A stretch of DNA of 64,000 nt from Anastrepha obliqua. Its lineage: Eukaryota > Arthropoda > Insecta > Diptera > Tephritidae. The translations under genes were made by a program, and so were the position numbers. How positions within the stretch are numbered: position 1 is the first letter of the stretch; each line of letters starts with the position of its first letter. Location of the stretch: the NCBI RefSeq assembly GCF_027943255.1, contig NC_072892.1, forward strand, positions 123,521,792 through 123,585,791, read 5' to 3'. This document shows, piece by piece, positions 12,390 through 21,750 of this stretch. The notes under the pieces were generated by a model that was not told the origin of the DNA, ran no database searches, and saw only the letters and a program-made list of their open reading frames with translations.

Positions 12390-12771
12390 GATTTTAAATT
12401 ATAGATATTATATAAAAAAAATTAAAAATTGTTTTTTTAATATACTTTGCAATGTTTAGAAAAAGTAACATTATAGATATAAAAATATAGATATACAAAA
12501 ATTTAATTTTTTTTAACATATTTTTTAATGTTTAAAAACAATAACAAAAAAATTTTTACTAGAAAAATTAAAAAAAAAAATTTGGAGTGCTCAAAAACTA
12601 GTAACAAATTTTAAATAAAAAAATATTATAGATATTAAAATATAGATAAAAAAAATTAACATTTATTTTGTAATAAAAGTTTGATTTTTTAATTAAAATT
12701 TTTGTATAAATAAAATTTTTTTTTTAACATATTTTGCAATGTTTAAAAAGAAATAAGAAACAAATTTTTAT
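12390..12771. repeat. AT-rich degenerate repeat block
   Basis: Recurring phrases, AATATTATAGAT and ACATATTTTGCAATGTTTA (near 12440, 12518 and 12727), suggest a decayed tandem array. No coding content. Confidence 0.45.
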
Positions 12772-12911
12772 TCAAATATAAAATTCAAATTATGTATGTA
12801 TCTATAGATCGACTTGCGTCCTAAACGCATAAACCGATCGTAACCAAATTTGAAACACGAACTGGATACCTTACCGGGATGGTCATGGGGTAAAAAATAT
12901 TTTGATATATA

Positions 12912-13500
12912 GGGGGCGTGGCACCTCCCATACAAATGGAATTTTTAACAGTCCGTATTTCTGGAAGTATTTACGTTAGACTACTGAAATTTGGTAAGGG
13001 GTTATATGACATTAATCCTTACCACATCCAGAAAAACTGCGTATAACGAAAAAGGGGGCGTGGCACCTCCCATACAACTGGAATTTTTTATAGTCCATAT
13101 CTCTGGAAGTATTTAGGCTAGACCAATGAAATTTGGGAAGGGGATATATGAGGTTAATCCCTAACACCTCCAAGAAAACTGAGAAAAACTAAAAAGGGGG
13201 CTTGGCACCTCCCATATAAATGCAATTTTTCATTGTCCATATCTCCGGAAGTATTTGGACTAGACAACTGAAATTTGGTAAGAGATTATATTTATAAGGT
13301 TAATACCTAACACCTGCATGAAAACTGGTGATAGCTAGAAATGGGGCGTGACACCTCCTATACAAATGGGATTTTTCATACTGCATATCACTGGACGCAT
13401 TTATGGTAGAATACCAAAAATTGGTAAAAAGTATAATGAAGTTAGTATTTAGTACTCCTAGAAAAAATATGAGCTTAGAGAAAAATGGGGGTTAGACCAT
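12912..13500 (+). repeat. Helitron leader minisatellite, about 143-bp unit
   Basis: Units begin GGGGGCGTGGCACCTCCCAT or close variants at 12912, 13054, 13196 and 13343, with a partial unit near 13485. Spacings are about 142, 142 and 147 bp. Units share TCTCTGGAAGTATTT and GAAATTTGGTAAG phrases and have diverged from one another. Confidence 0.85.
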
Positions 13501-13529
13501 TTGATATAGAAACGAATTTATATTATCAA

Positions 13530-13955
13530 CGATAGAGGTATTGCTGAATTGAATGCATTCTCTTATTGGTAAAATATGTTTGCAAATATATGAATACGGG
13601 CAGCGACATGGCAGTTCTGGGAATAACTAACGCTAATGATGAAATAACGCAATTCCAAATGGGACGATACATTAACAGCAATGAAGCAGTTTGGCGCATA
13701 CTCGGCTTTTCCATCCACGAGAGGTATCCACCAGTTGTTCACCTGTCAGTTCACCTTGAGAATGGTCAGCGTATGTATTTTACCGAGGCAAACGCGTTGG
13801 CACGAGCTTGAAATCCACCCGACACTATATTGACTGCTTTTTTCAAGTTGTGTCAGCATGACAGTTTTGCCAGAACATTGCTTTATGTGGAAGTTCCTAA
13901 GTTTTATACCTGGAATTCCTCCAAAAAAGAATTCATAAAGAGAAAACAAGGCGCA
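13530..13955 (+). pseudogene. Helitron Rep/helicase linker remnant
   Basis: KYVCKYMNTGSDMAVLG (13571-13620) is the Rep motif with the conserved KYxxKY-type tyrosine region. It continues through GRYINSNEAVWRILGF and HLENGQRMYF to a stop near 13809. The expected continuation, LTAFFKLCQHDSFARTLLY and FYTWNSSKK (13830-13935), lies in another frame, so there is a frameshift near 13811. The upstream HUH nuclease half of Rep is absent. Confidence 0.75.
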
Positions 13956-13956
13956 A

Positions 13957-15219
13957 TTGCGTCCGGTACAGATGAATTACGATATCGAGGCTCTTCGTAC
14001 TTTTATAAGCAAAAGCAAATCTCTATTGGTTACGGATCAAAAAGTCGCATACGAAACTATTCAAGGAATGATTATTGAAAATAAGGGAGGATTGATTTTT
14101 TTGGATGCGCCTGGAGGAACCGGAAAAACATTTCTGCTTAATTTGAAATTGGCTGATGTAAGAGAAAAGAAAGAAATCGCTGTGGCAGTTGCTTCTTCAG
14201 GAATAGCGGCTTCCCTTTTGTGTGGCGGACAAACAACTCACTCAGCTTTTAAGTTACCACTGTCTATGCAAATATCTAACACACCGATGGGCAATATAAG
14301 CAAAAACTCAGGCCAAGGTAGGGTTCTAAAGATATGTAAGCTAATCGTGTGGGATGAGTGCACAATGGCCCATAAAAAGTCACTGGAAGCTTTAGACCGA
14401 TCTCTGAGAGACTTGAGAGGTAATGATCAACCCATAGGTGGTGCCTTACTCTTACTGGCAGGGGATTTTCGACAAATTCTTCCAGTTATTCCGAAAGGAA
14501 CCGCCGCAGATGAAGTGAATTCCTGCTTAAAATCGTCATACCTATGGAACTACGTTCAAAAATTGACTCTTTCTACAAATATGAGCGCACTTTTGGGAGG
14601 AGATGCTTCAGCAGAAGTTTTTTCTGAGCAAATATTTACAATAAGCAATGGAAAAATACCAGTTTCTTTACCACCAAATTTAATTTCTTTTCCTCCAGGT
14701 TTTTGTCAACTTATGTTATCAGTCGATGCTTTGATAGAAAGGGTATTTCCAAATATTTCTGCCAATCACACAAACTATAGATGGCTTCGAGAAAGGGCCA
14801 TTTTGGCACCTAAGAATGACGATGTAAATGTTATTAATTCCAAAATTCAAGAAATACTACCAGGAACTGTCACAACTTATTATTCCATTGACACAGTCAT
14901 CGAAGAATCCCAGGCTGTTCATTATCCCGTTGAGTTTCTTAACTCCTTGGACCCATCAGGAATTCCTCCTCATCGACTGATGCTTAAAAAGGGGGCGACG
15001 ATAATTAGGCTGCGTAATTTGGATCCTCCACGTTTATGCAATGGCACAAGGCTAATCATCACGAAACTTTTACCGAATGTTATAGAAGTTATGGTTTTAT
15101 CAGGAAATTTTGAAAACCACAAAGTTTTCATATCAAGAATTCCAATGATACCTACGGATATACCTTTTAATTTTAAACGCCTCCAATTTCCTATTAGCTG
15201 GCTTTCGCAATGTCCATAA
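13957..15219 (+). pseudogene. Helitron PIF1-family DNA helicase, frameshifted near its C terminus
   Basis: A 420-codon frame with PIF1 superfamily 1B helicase motifs: Walker A APGGTGKTFLLN (about residues 51-62), SGIAASLLCGGQTTHS (motif Ia), Walker B KLIVWDECTM (motif II, about residue 130), GDFRQILPVIPKG (motif III), and LRNLDPPRLCNGTRLI. In the family this enzyme unwinds DNA during rolling-circle transposition. The frame departs from the family at about 15200, where the next frame carries LAFAMSINKAQGQS, the helicase motif VI region. A one-base loss is the likely cause, and the ORF's stop is an artefact of it. The ORF's first Met is not the natural start, because homology extends upstream in other frames. 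Confidence 0.85.
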
Positions 15220-15471
15220 ATAAAGCTCAGGGACAATCATTAGCTGTAGCAGGAGTCAATCTAACCAACTCATGTTTTACCCTTGGCCAATTATATGTAG
15301 CGGCGCACCGAAAAACCTTTTTATTTATACTCAAAATAATATAACAAAAAATGTCGTATATCCGATCGTTTTAAATAATACCTAAACTGGCTTAAAAAAG
15401 TTAAAGTTGTTTTATTTACATTGCATACTTTTTGATAGAAATATGGGGTGAAACCCACGGGTATAAGCTAG

Positions 15472-15824
15472 TAGATAACAAAATAGAATAATCGTACACT
15501 CAGTTATGCCTGCTACAGTTTTTTGTTTTTTAACTTCGCACGATGCTATTACCTCTTCCTATTAGACGGCGTATTTGTTAAAATGACTTTTGTTAGAACC
15601 AAGAGCTAAAATTCTACCATTTTGCACTTCTACAAGTTGTGTACCACGCGGAATTTTGATATAAAATTACAAAGTGTCTTCAAAAATCCACGTACTTCAC
15701 TTTATATTTGTCTTCTTGCCTAATATCATACAAATGCGGTTGTTTTTGTTGTTTTTCTTAACACTTTTGTTCGAACAGTGCATCTATAAATATTTTCTCT
15801 AAACCTCGAAACAAAACAAAAAAA
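15472..15824. other. AT-rich spacer, nothing recognised
   Basis: No coding or structural signal beyond A and T runs between the Helitron end and repeat A copy 2. Confidence 0.4.
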
Positions 15825-16055
15825 TACCAATCTAACGGTTAGACGCGATAGAAGTGAAACCTTCCGTAAAACAAACTGAGAGAGAATGAGACGAAAGCAG
15901 CATTAGGGGCTGGATAATTATAGGTTCATTATAATATTGCTATAAAGTTCATATTTTATTTTCTTCATTTTATTATTATTCATCCTCAATGTTTTCAATT
16001 TCAACAAATGATACGAGTGGCTTATGATAGCTAAAATATGATACAAATGCTTTGG
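15825..16055 (-). repeat. Dispersed repeat A, copy 2 (inverted)
   Basis: The reverse complement of 98-334. It carries the same FVSYFSYHKPLVSFVEIEN codons followed by a stop, the same AT-rich 3' part, and the CTAACGGTTAG near-palindrome near 15832-15845. The two copies differ by scattered substitutions and lie about 15.5 kb apart in opposite orientation. Similarity stops near 16055, so this copy is 5' truncated. Confidence 0.7.
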
Positions 16056-16206
16056 TTTCGATGTTGTCAAAAAAAATACCCAAACGGACCGAAGAAACAG
16101 ACTTACAAATTTCTTCCATTTTCGTCTACTTGTATTCATATAAAAATTTATGTCTCTTCCCACCAAAGCTAAATGTATTAGTATATTTCTTCTTGTATTT
16201 ATTCAA

Positions 16207-16354
16207 GGCCGAAATCCCGGCGGTACTGCAATACCGGGCCAACCCGTGGCAGAGGTGGAGCAAGCCCCTAAAACACTCCGCCCATTTCCAAAAATCAGTT
16301 TAACATTTGTTGTCCTCCGATGGAGGATATATCAGATATTAAGCTGATAAGAAC
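16207..16354 (-). ncRNA. U2 snRNA pseudogene, 5' truncated
   Basis: Read on the minus strand from 16354, GTTCTTATCAGCTTAATATC begins a 148-nt stretch that follows the fly U2 snRNA through the stem IIa region, the Sm-site neighbourhood (TGATTTTTGG), the GGAGCTTGCTCC-like hairpin (here GGGGCTTGCTCCACCTC) and the 3' stem-loop GGTATTGCAGTACCGCCGGG to GGCC. The first 42 or so nucleotides, including the GUAGUA branch-site recognition sequence, are missing. A complete U2 is about 190 nt. In the spliceosome U2 pairs with the intron branch point; this copy cannot. Family recall from memory; no alignment was run. Confidence 0.88.
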
Positions 16355-16375
16355 CTTTAGGCCAGCACCGGCAGC

Positions 16376-16450
16376 ATGGCGCGGTAGCCGAGCGACTAGC
16401 AATGTGAGCTTCCGATCCAAAATCCTTGGTTCGAATCACAAGAAAAAATA
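16376..16450 (+). repeat. tRNA-like sequence (SINE head or tRNA pseudogene)
   Basis: GGTAGCCGAGCGACTAG resembles an A box and GGTTCGAATCAC a B box, about 40 bp apart, followed by an A-rich stretch. I could not fold a convincing cloverleaf, and the sequence differs from the other SINE heads in this window. It starts about 20 bp from the truncated end of the U2 pseudogene, head to head. Confidence 0.5.
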
Positions 16451-17966
16451 AAAGTTATTTAGTTCGTCGCTACGTTTATATCAACATATAATACAACGCT
16501 TCGTAGCCAAGAGGGTCGCTTTTTCGTTTCACTTTTTCTCAAATCACTCCCAACGATTCTAAAGAAGTTTTCACTTCAAAAAAGTAAGATAATTGTGCTC
16601 TTATTATTATGCAACGAGGTCTATATGTACGTCAACTTCTATATAACCAAACACATTTTGAATTGTTAATCTCAATTAGTTGTAAATAATTGAAAAATCA
16701 TAAATTTAATGCCTTCGCATTTGTGTCATTTTGCTGTCAGGAAATATTGAACTTTAAATAATTTATATGTCCACTCTGCATATTTCATCGCTTATCTGCA
16801 TCTGTTTGTACAGTTTTTATGCCACGAGGCGTTCTAGTGCAGTTTGTGTTTCAGTCTATTTGCCAACATAAAATCACTTAATTTTGTTTGTAATTGTGTG
16901 TATTTCGAAGAGCACTTCATTTATTAGAAATTAAGCATAAATGGTAATCACACATTTTCATTTTCTTTATTTATCAACTGCAGCCTTCCACCCCACCGCA
17001 ACTGGCCAATTCAATCATTTTTATCACACTTCACTTCACTACACTTCTGACAAATGCTTTTCAAATTAAACTGCATATCTGTGGCTTGTATGTTTTCATA
17101 ATTGCGTGCATGTATGCGTGAGTGTGTGTGTGTGTGTGCCTTTGTGTGAAAATATTTACATTATTCCACAATATGCAAATGTGTTTTTCAATTGATAGCT
17201 AAGCCATATTTTATGTGTGCAAATACACCCGAAAGCAAAGAACACTAAAAAATTATGCTTGCATTATATGAAATATGCACATATACGCATGTATATACAC
17301 ATACACAACCACACCAATGTGCGTATGTAAATATGTGATAATCCTTATTTACGTAGTCCTCACTTACTACATATGGACACCATCTACATTCATACATTTG
17401 CATACTCTACTACACATACACATATCTATATGTGTGTATGTACGTGCAATCATGTCGCCAGCTGTGCTAAGTAAATTTCAGCAAACACAAATTCAGCAAA
17501 AATTCAGCAAATGTTAAAAATTTTCGGTATTAATTTTCATGATTGTTCAATTTTCGTCGTTGCATATTTACATTTGTACTCAGCCGCACAAACACATGCA
17601 CGTATACACATACATATGTTTTAATAGATTGCGTTAGACTTTTATACGCACATAAAGGCTCAGAAACGTAAGTGTATTGGTGTAGTTGGAAATGCATGAA
17701 AAAAGTAAAACCTTTCCCTGCTCATAGAAAATCAGAAAATTTCGTCGGGCGACAATTATTCAGTCAACCAAGAAACGTCTACGAGTACTTTCGGGATTTA
17801 CCCAGCACAATCAAGTATCGCATTATGCACATCTAAGCGTTAAGAATGGTTTCCAGCTTTTGGTCAGGAATGCCATTGTATCTGTTTGAGAGCAGTATAA
17901 CACCGGTGCAAAGGCATGCATACGTATGTATATATATATATATGTGCACAAATGTGTGTATATGTA
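16451..17966. other. AT-rich interval with microsatellites
   Basis: No supported gene. TG and CA-rich simple repeats lie near 17112-17140, 17275-17310 and 17400-17440, and a TATATATA tract near 17928-17945. Confidence 0.4.
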
Positions 17967-19647
17967 CAGTGAGTGTGCCCGAAAATCGTACCGTTGATAT
18001 TTTGTGTGTTTACTTTTGTTTTCAGTTATTAGAAAACTGTAGCTATTATTCTGATCACCTGAAGTGTAACCACTTAAAAAGGCCATACATGTAGTTTAAA
18101 AATAAAAAATGTTTGAAAATGATACAAAATTAAAAATAAATTTACTTTTGCTCGATATGACCGACTTTTTCCTTGACTGTGGCCTTGAGATGGTCCAGAA
18201 ACGAATCGGAAGCTGCTCGATTGTGACCTGCAGGTATTTTGGCCCGCTCTCGGACAATGGCATTTTTCAGTGTCTCGATGAATGAATCTTTTAGTTCTTT
18301 CCTTGGTGAATCTTTTAGTTCTTTCCTTGGCCTACAAAACCGCCCAAACAGAATAATCCATCGGCTTCGCGTGTGGTGAATTTGAGAGCTATTGTGTGGA
18401 CGTTATGAAGTTCGGAACGGTGGTTTTCAGCCATTCTTGGTTAACTCGAACTTTGTGAGACGGTGCCGAGTTCAGCTGAAACGTCCATGGTCTGTCACCG
18501 ATATGTTTGCCTGTCCATGGCTTCGAAGCAACCTCCAGAACACTTTCCCGATAATATATCGTATTTACTTTGCCGCCAGGCTCGATGAAAACGATTAGCC
18601 CAAACTATTACCTGTGGCGAGTTCTGCCTCCTCGATGAAATCAAATAACCCCTATCAGTTTGGGAGTTTATGAATTAGTCAGTTTGAAAAATTTTTTCGT
18701 CAGAAAACACAATGCTCGGAAAGTGACCGCTTTCGGTCACGCGAAGCAACTCCCTCGCTCTCTCAAGTCTGACTTGTTGCTGCCTTGGTGTGAGATCATA
18801 CGCCTTTTGGGTCTTGTAAGGCTTGACTTTGAGATCAGCTTTCATTATGCGGCGGATGCTATATACAAATATTTCAGTTCTTTCGTCATTTGATGAGCAC
18901 TTCGTCGGGGATTTCGCTCAAGCCGCTCACTTTTTGAACCATTTCACGTGACGTTCCAGTCTTTTGATGGCCACCCCCATGACGCTTCGCGATAGCACCA
19001 GTATCATTGTAACGAGCAATGGTGCGATGAACAACCACTTTATTTATCATGCTTTAAGGTGCTCGAGCTCACGAACAATCGCTGGCTATGACGTTTCCAG
19101 CCAAATATAATGCAATCACACTATTACGTTTTAAACTACAATACCCTACACTTCGTGAGCCGGTTGATTACACTCCAAGCGTATGCTATGGTGGAACGTT
19201 ATTTATTATTATGCCATTGCAATTGTTTGATGTAATATGAAATAAAGAACATCAAAATACAAATACCTACATTAATTTTAAATACGTTTCTACTAAAATG
19301 TGAATTTCGAACTTCGAAGACCCATACCTCGATTTCGGGGGCTAACTTTGAAAATCGTAAAAATTACTTTTTCACTTAAGGCTCAATCTCTTAAAAAATC
19401 GCTTCGGTCTAACTGCCACAAATAAAGTTGATTATGCTGTAAAATTTTGCTACTGCGCTAGCTTTGGGTTCAATTTTTTGGTTTCAGTAACAAATTTTAA
19501 TCCGAAGTGATAGGAGCTCCGCACTTTTTCTAATCCATACAATTTTAATATTGTATTATTCGATACCAATTTTAAACTCAAAATGTTAAAGCAAATATAT
19601 TTCTTGCAATAAAAAAGCAGCTGTACGATTTTCAGTAGCACTCACTG
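17967..19647 (-). mobile_element. Tc1/mariner-like element with intact ends
   Basis: The left end begins CAGTGAGTGTGCCCGAAAAT at 17967. The right end, read in reverse from 19647, is CAGTGAGTGCTACTGAAAAT. Both continue CGTAC. TA flanks both sides (17965-17966 and 19648-19649), as expected for the IS630-Tc1-mariner superfamily. The element is 1681 bp and encloses a minus-strand transposase pseudogene. Confidence 0.85.
18140..19060 (-). pseudogene. Tc1/mariner-type transposase pseudogene (maT-like)
   Basis: Minus-strand fragments in order: IARYNDTGAIAKRHGGGHQ (helix-turn-helix part, 19020-18960), RRIMKADLKVKPYKTQKAYD, then RLERARELLRVTESGHFPSI followed by VFSDEKIFQTD (first catalytic Asp, near 18700), a SAPSHKVRVNQEW-like region (18460-18420), and FLDHLKATVKEKVGHIEQK codons at the end (18200-18140). 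Motif order and spacing fit the maT/Tc1-like group. Many stops and frameshifts, and a short duplication at 18283-18330 (TGAATCTTTTAGTTCTTTCC twice), show that it is dead. Confidence 0.8.
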
Positions 19648-19802
19648 TATACAAAAAGTTACTTATGTATTTGTATCTGCGGTATTGTATCAGATACGTA
19701 TTTAGTTGAGGTGCTCAAATTATGTGAATTTTTTAGGGTAATCCGTTTGGGATTGTCAACAAAAAGTTTTGTTAAATTTCTATAATTTTTTCTCAATAAA
19801 GA

Positions 19803-20005
19803 AGCCGCCATAGCCGAATGGGGTGGTGCATGACTACCATTCGGGAGTGCGTAGGTTCGAATCTCCATGGATGAAACAGCAAAATGGTAGTTTTTTTAAT
19901 ACTGGTCGCCGCTCTACAGGTAATGGTAAACGTCCGAGTGTACTTTGCCACCTAAAAGCTCTTCATAAAAATATCTGCCTTTCGGAATCTGCTTAAAACT
20001 TTAGT
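19803..20005 (+). repeat. tRNA-derived SINE, 3' truncated
   Basis: The tRNA-like head has an A box (TAGCCGAATGGGGTGGTG) and a B box (GGTTCGAATCTCC). The body contains GGTCGCCGCT, CCGAGTGTA and AAAAATATCTGCC. It matches the full copy at 54600 up to the AAACTTTAG phrase near 20005, where it stops. No TA-rich tail remains. Confidence 0.85.
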
Positions 20006-20240
20006 TCGTTAAGTTCGATAATTGTGCCATGTTGATACCTTGTAGCTGCAATTTGACGCAGTTAGACTTTATTTTACAGTGCCGTGAAGGACAGACATTA
20101 TACGAACAATCCATTAATAATTCATTGCCTTAAGCGAATATCGGCTTTCGACGGATCTGTGTGATTATTGGTGATAATCGAAAATAAGCAGAGTAGCATA
20201 GAGCCAGCTACTGAGCAAAAATACAAAGGGGCACAAAATT

Positions 20241-20965
20241 AGGGGGTATATACAGTTAGAATTTTCGAAAAATCGATTTTGTTTTTATTTTATTTTCTTA
20301 ATGTACATATACTTTAGAATGCACACAGAAAATTTAATATCGTTTCGGTGAATATTTTCGAAGTTACACGCCAATTTGAAAAGACGTTTCAGAGAATTTT
20401 TACTCTATGTAAAGTGCTTTTCAAACTTTTAACGCATTTTTCTCAAAACCGTGTTTTCGAAGTCGATGGACACGATTTTTCAAAAACGGCTGAGTTAATC
20501 GTCTTGAAATTTTAACACAACCTTCTCAGACATATTCTCCAGGTATTATTTGAAGGAATATGAATTCTGATGATTTTTTCTTTTTTTTCAGGCAATATTT
20601 CGCGAAAATTTTTGTAGAAAATTCGATTTTTTTCCTCTAGCCGCCATTTTATCAAAAATTAAAATTTTGACCATTCCTTCGATTAATACCTAGCTTTATC
20701 TATCCGCAAAAATAATCTAATTGACTTTTTGATTTCAGGTAATCCAAACCGGAGATATATTGTCTACCGCCGAACGCTTTTTTTTGGCGGACGCTTGGGA
20801 GATCATCTCCAGGAGCCGTGCACATGAATATTTTCACTAACTTTATGTACTATAATTAACTTTAAAGTAGACATTATTTGAATAATTAAAAAATGTGTTT
20901 GTTTAATAATGTCGTTTTTTATAAAAAATTCTCAAAGAACGTGATTTTTCAGCCTTACAGCCTCC
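20241..20965. repeat. TTAA-type MITE (piggyBac- or Kolobok-like), long copy
   Basis: It starts after TTAG (20239-20242) with GGGGGTATATACAGTTAG and AATTTTCGAAAAATCGATTT. It ends ...CCTTACAGCCTCC before TTAA at 20966-20969. The inverted ends, GGGGG...AGTTAG and GGAGGCTGTAAGG, match the pattern seen at 26811-27443. No coding content. Body similarity to the other copies is weak. Confidence 0.5.
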
Positions 20966-21192
20966 TTAATCACCTTATGGAAAGATTTATAATTTTTTGC
21001 CTCGAACTAGACATCTGCAGCATACAAAAGGTCAAAATAAAAATTTACATCCCTCAAAATATTTTTTTATATTTCATACAAATTTTTTTCAAAAATAAAA
21101 CGAGATGATTAATTTTACGTGACTTTGTATACATGGAAAAGGAAGTTTGTCTTTAGAGAATGCCGTTGGCTATTTAAACGGAATTTGTAATA

Positions 21193-21748
21193 GGTCTATG
21201 AATAAGTTCGTGCGGTTTTTTTTTCGAAATTTGAATTTCGGATCATTCCCATGGCTTTTAAACGTTTGGAAATGGTTGATTGATCAACTCCCAAAGTTTT
21301 TGCAACCTCTTCTTGCGTTTGAGCCGGATCTTGATCGAGCAATTCCACCAATTCGGTATCCATGAACTTTGGCGGCGCACCCTCGCGTTCTTCGTCTTCC
21401 AAGCCAAAATCACCACTTTTAAAGCGTGCAAACCACTTCTGGCACGTTCGCTCAGCTAGAGCATGCTCACCATAAACTTCCACCAAGATACGATGACTTT
21501 CGGCTGCTTTTTTCTTCATATTAAAATAATGAAGAAGAATTCCCCGCAAAAACACATTATTTGGCACGAAATTCGACATTTTCAAGTGTGGTAAAAATAT
21601 TGTTGTTTACGCTTCAAATAAAAAACTTATACTGACGTTTGTGCCTTACGACAGTAGCTCTCCAATGAATGTTTGGAAATGTGGATCGATGGAATAATAA
21701 TCAAGTTACGCCATCTGTTGTAAAACCGCACGAACTTATCCATAGACC
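21193..21748 (-). mobile_element. Deleted mariner with intact TIRs and TA duplication
   Basis: The 556-bp element has terminal repeats starting GGTCTATGAATAAGTTCGTG (left) and GGTCTATGGATAAGTTCGTG (right, reversed), about 28 bp with one mismatch in the first 20. TA lies at 21191-21192 and 21749-21750. The catalytic half of the gene has been lost, leaving a non-autonomous element. Confidence 0.92.
21196..21585 (-). CDS. mariner transposase DNA-binding domain only
   Basis: An uninterrupted 129-codon frame from ATG 21585. It contains the paired helix-turn-helix DNA-binding domain of a mariner transposase: RGILLHYFNMKKKAAESHR, YGEHALAERTCQKWFARFKS, GDFGLEDEEREGAPPKF, then the second HTH EVAKTLGVDQSTISKRLKAM. 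After GMIRNSNF the frame runs into the TIR and ends at 21196. The whole D,D34D catalytic domain is absent; a full-length mariner transposase is about 345 residues. If expressed it could still bind mariner TIRs and compete with active transposase, which is inference. Confidence 0.85.
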   Translation of the reverse strand: MKMSNFVPNNVFLRGILLHYFNMKKKAAESHRILVEVYGEHALAERTCQKWFARFKSGDFGLEDEEREGAPPKFMDTELVELLDQDPAQTQEEVAKTLGVDQSTISKRLKAMGMIRNSNFEKKTARTYS

Positions 21749-21750
21749 TA

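Larger units (their letters stand above)
12772..15471 (+). mobile_element. Decayed Helitron (rolling-circle transposon)
   Basis: The 3' end is the best boundary: a short hairpin (ACCC, two bases, GGGT at 15453-15462), then ATAAG and CTAG at 15468-15471 followed by T, as expected for the CTRR end of Helitrons. The 5' end is less certain; an AAATTATGTATGTATCTATAG leader of the kind common in insect Helitrons starts near 12772. The body holds a minisatellite leader, a Rep remnant and a PIF1-like helicase frame. Most of the Rep nuclease domain is missing, so the copy is not autonomous. Confidence 0.75.

Noticed and set aside
12900..13500. CRISPR-like regular repeats
   Set aside because: Units are about 143 bp, diverged and contiguous without spacers, in a eukaryotic Helitron; a minisatellite.
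16150..16347. 65-codon frame with PGGTAIPGQPVAEVE
   Set aside because: It reads through the antisense of the U2 snRNA sequence; not a protein.
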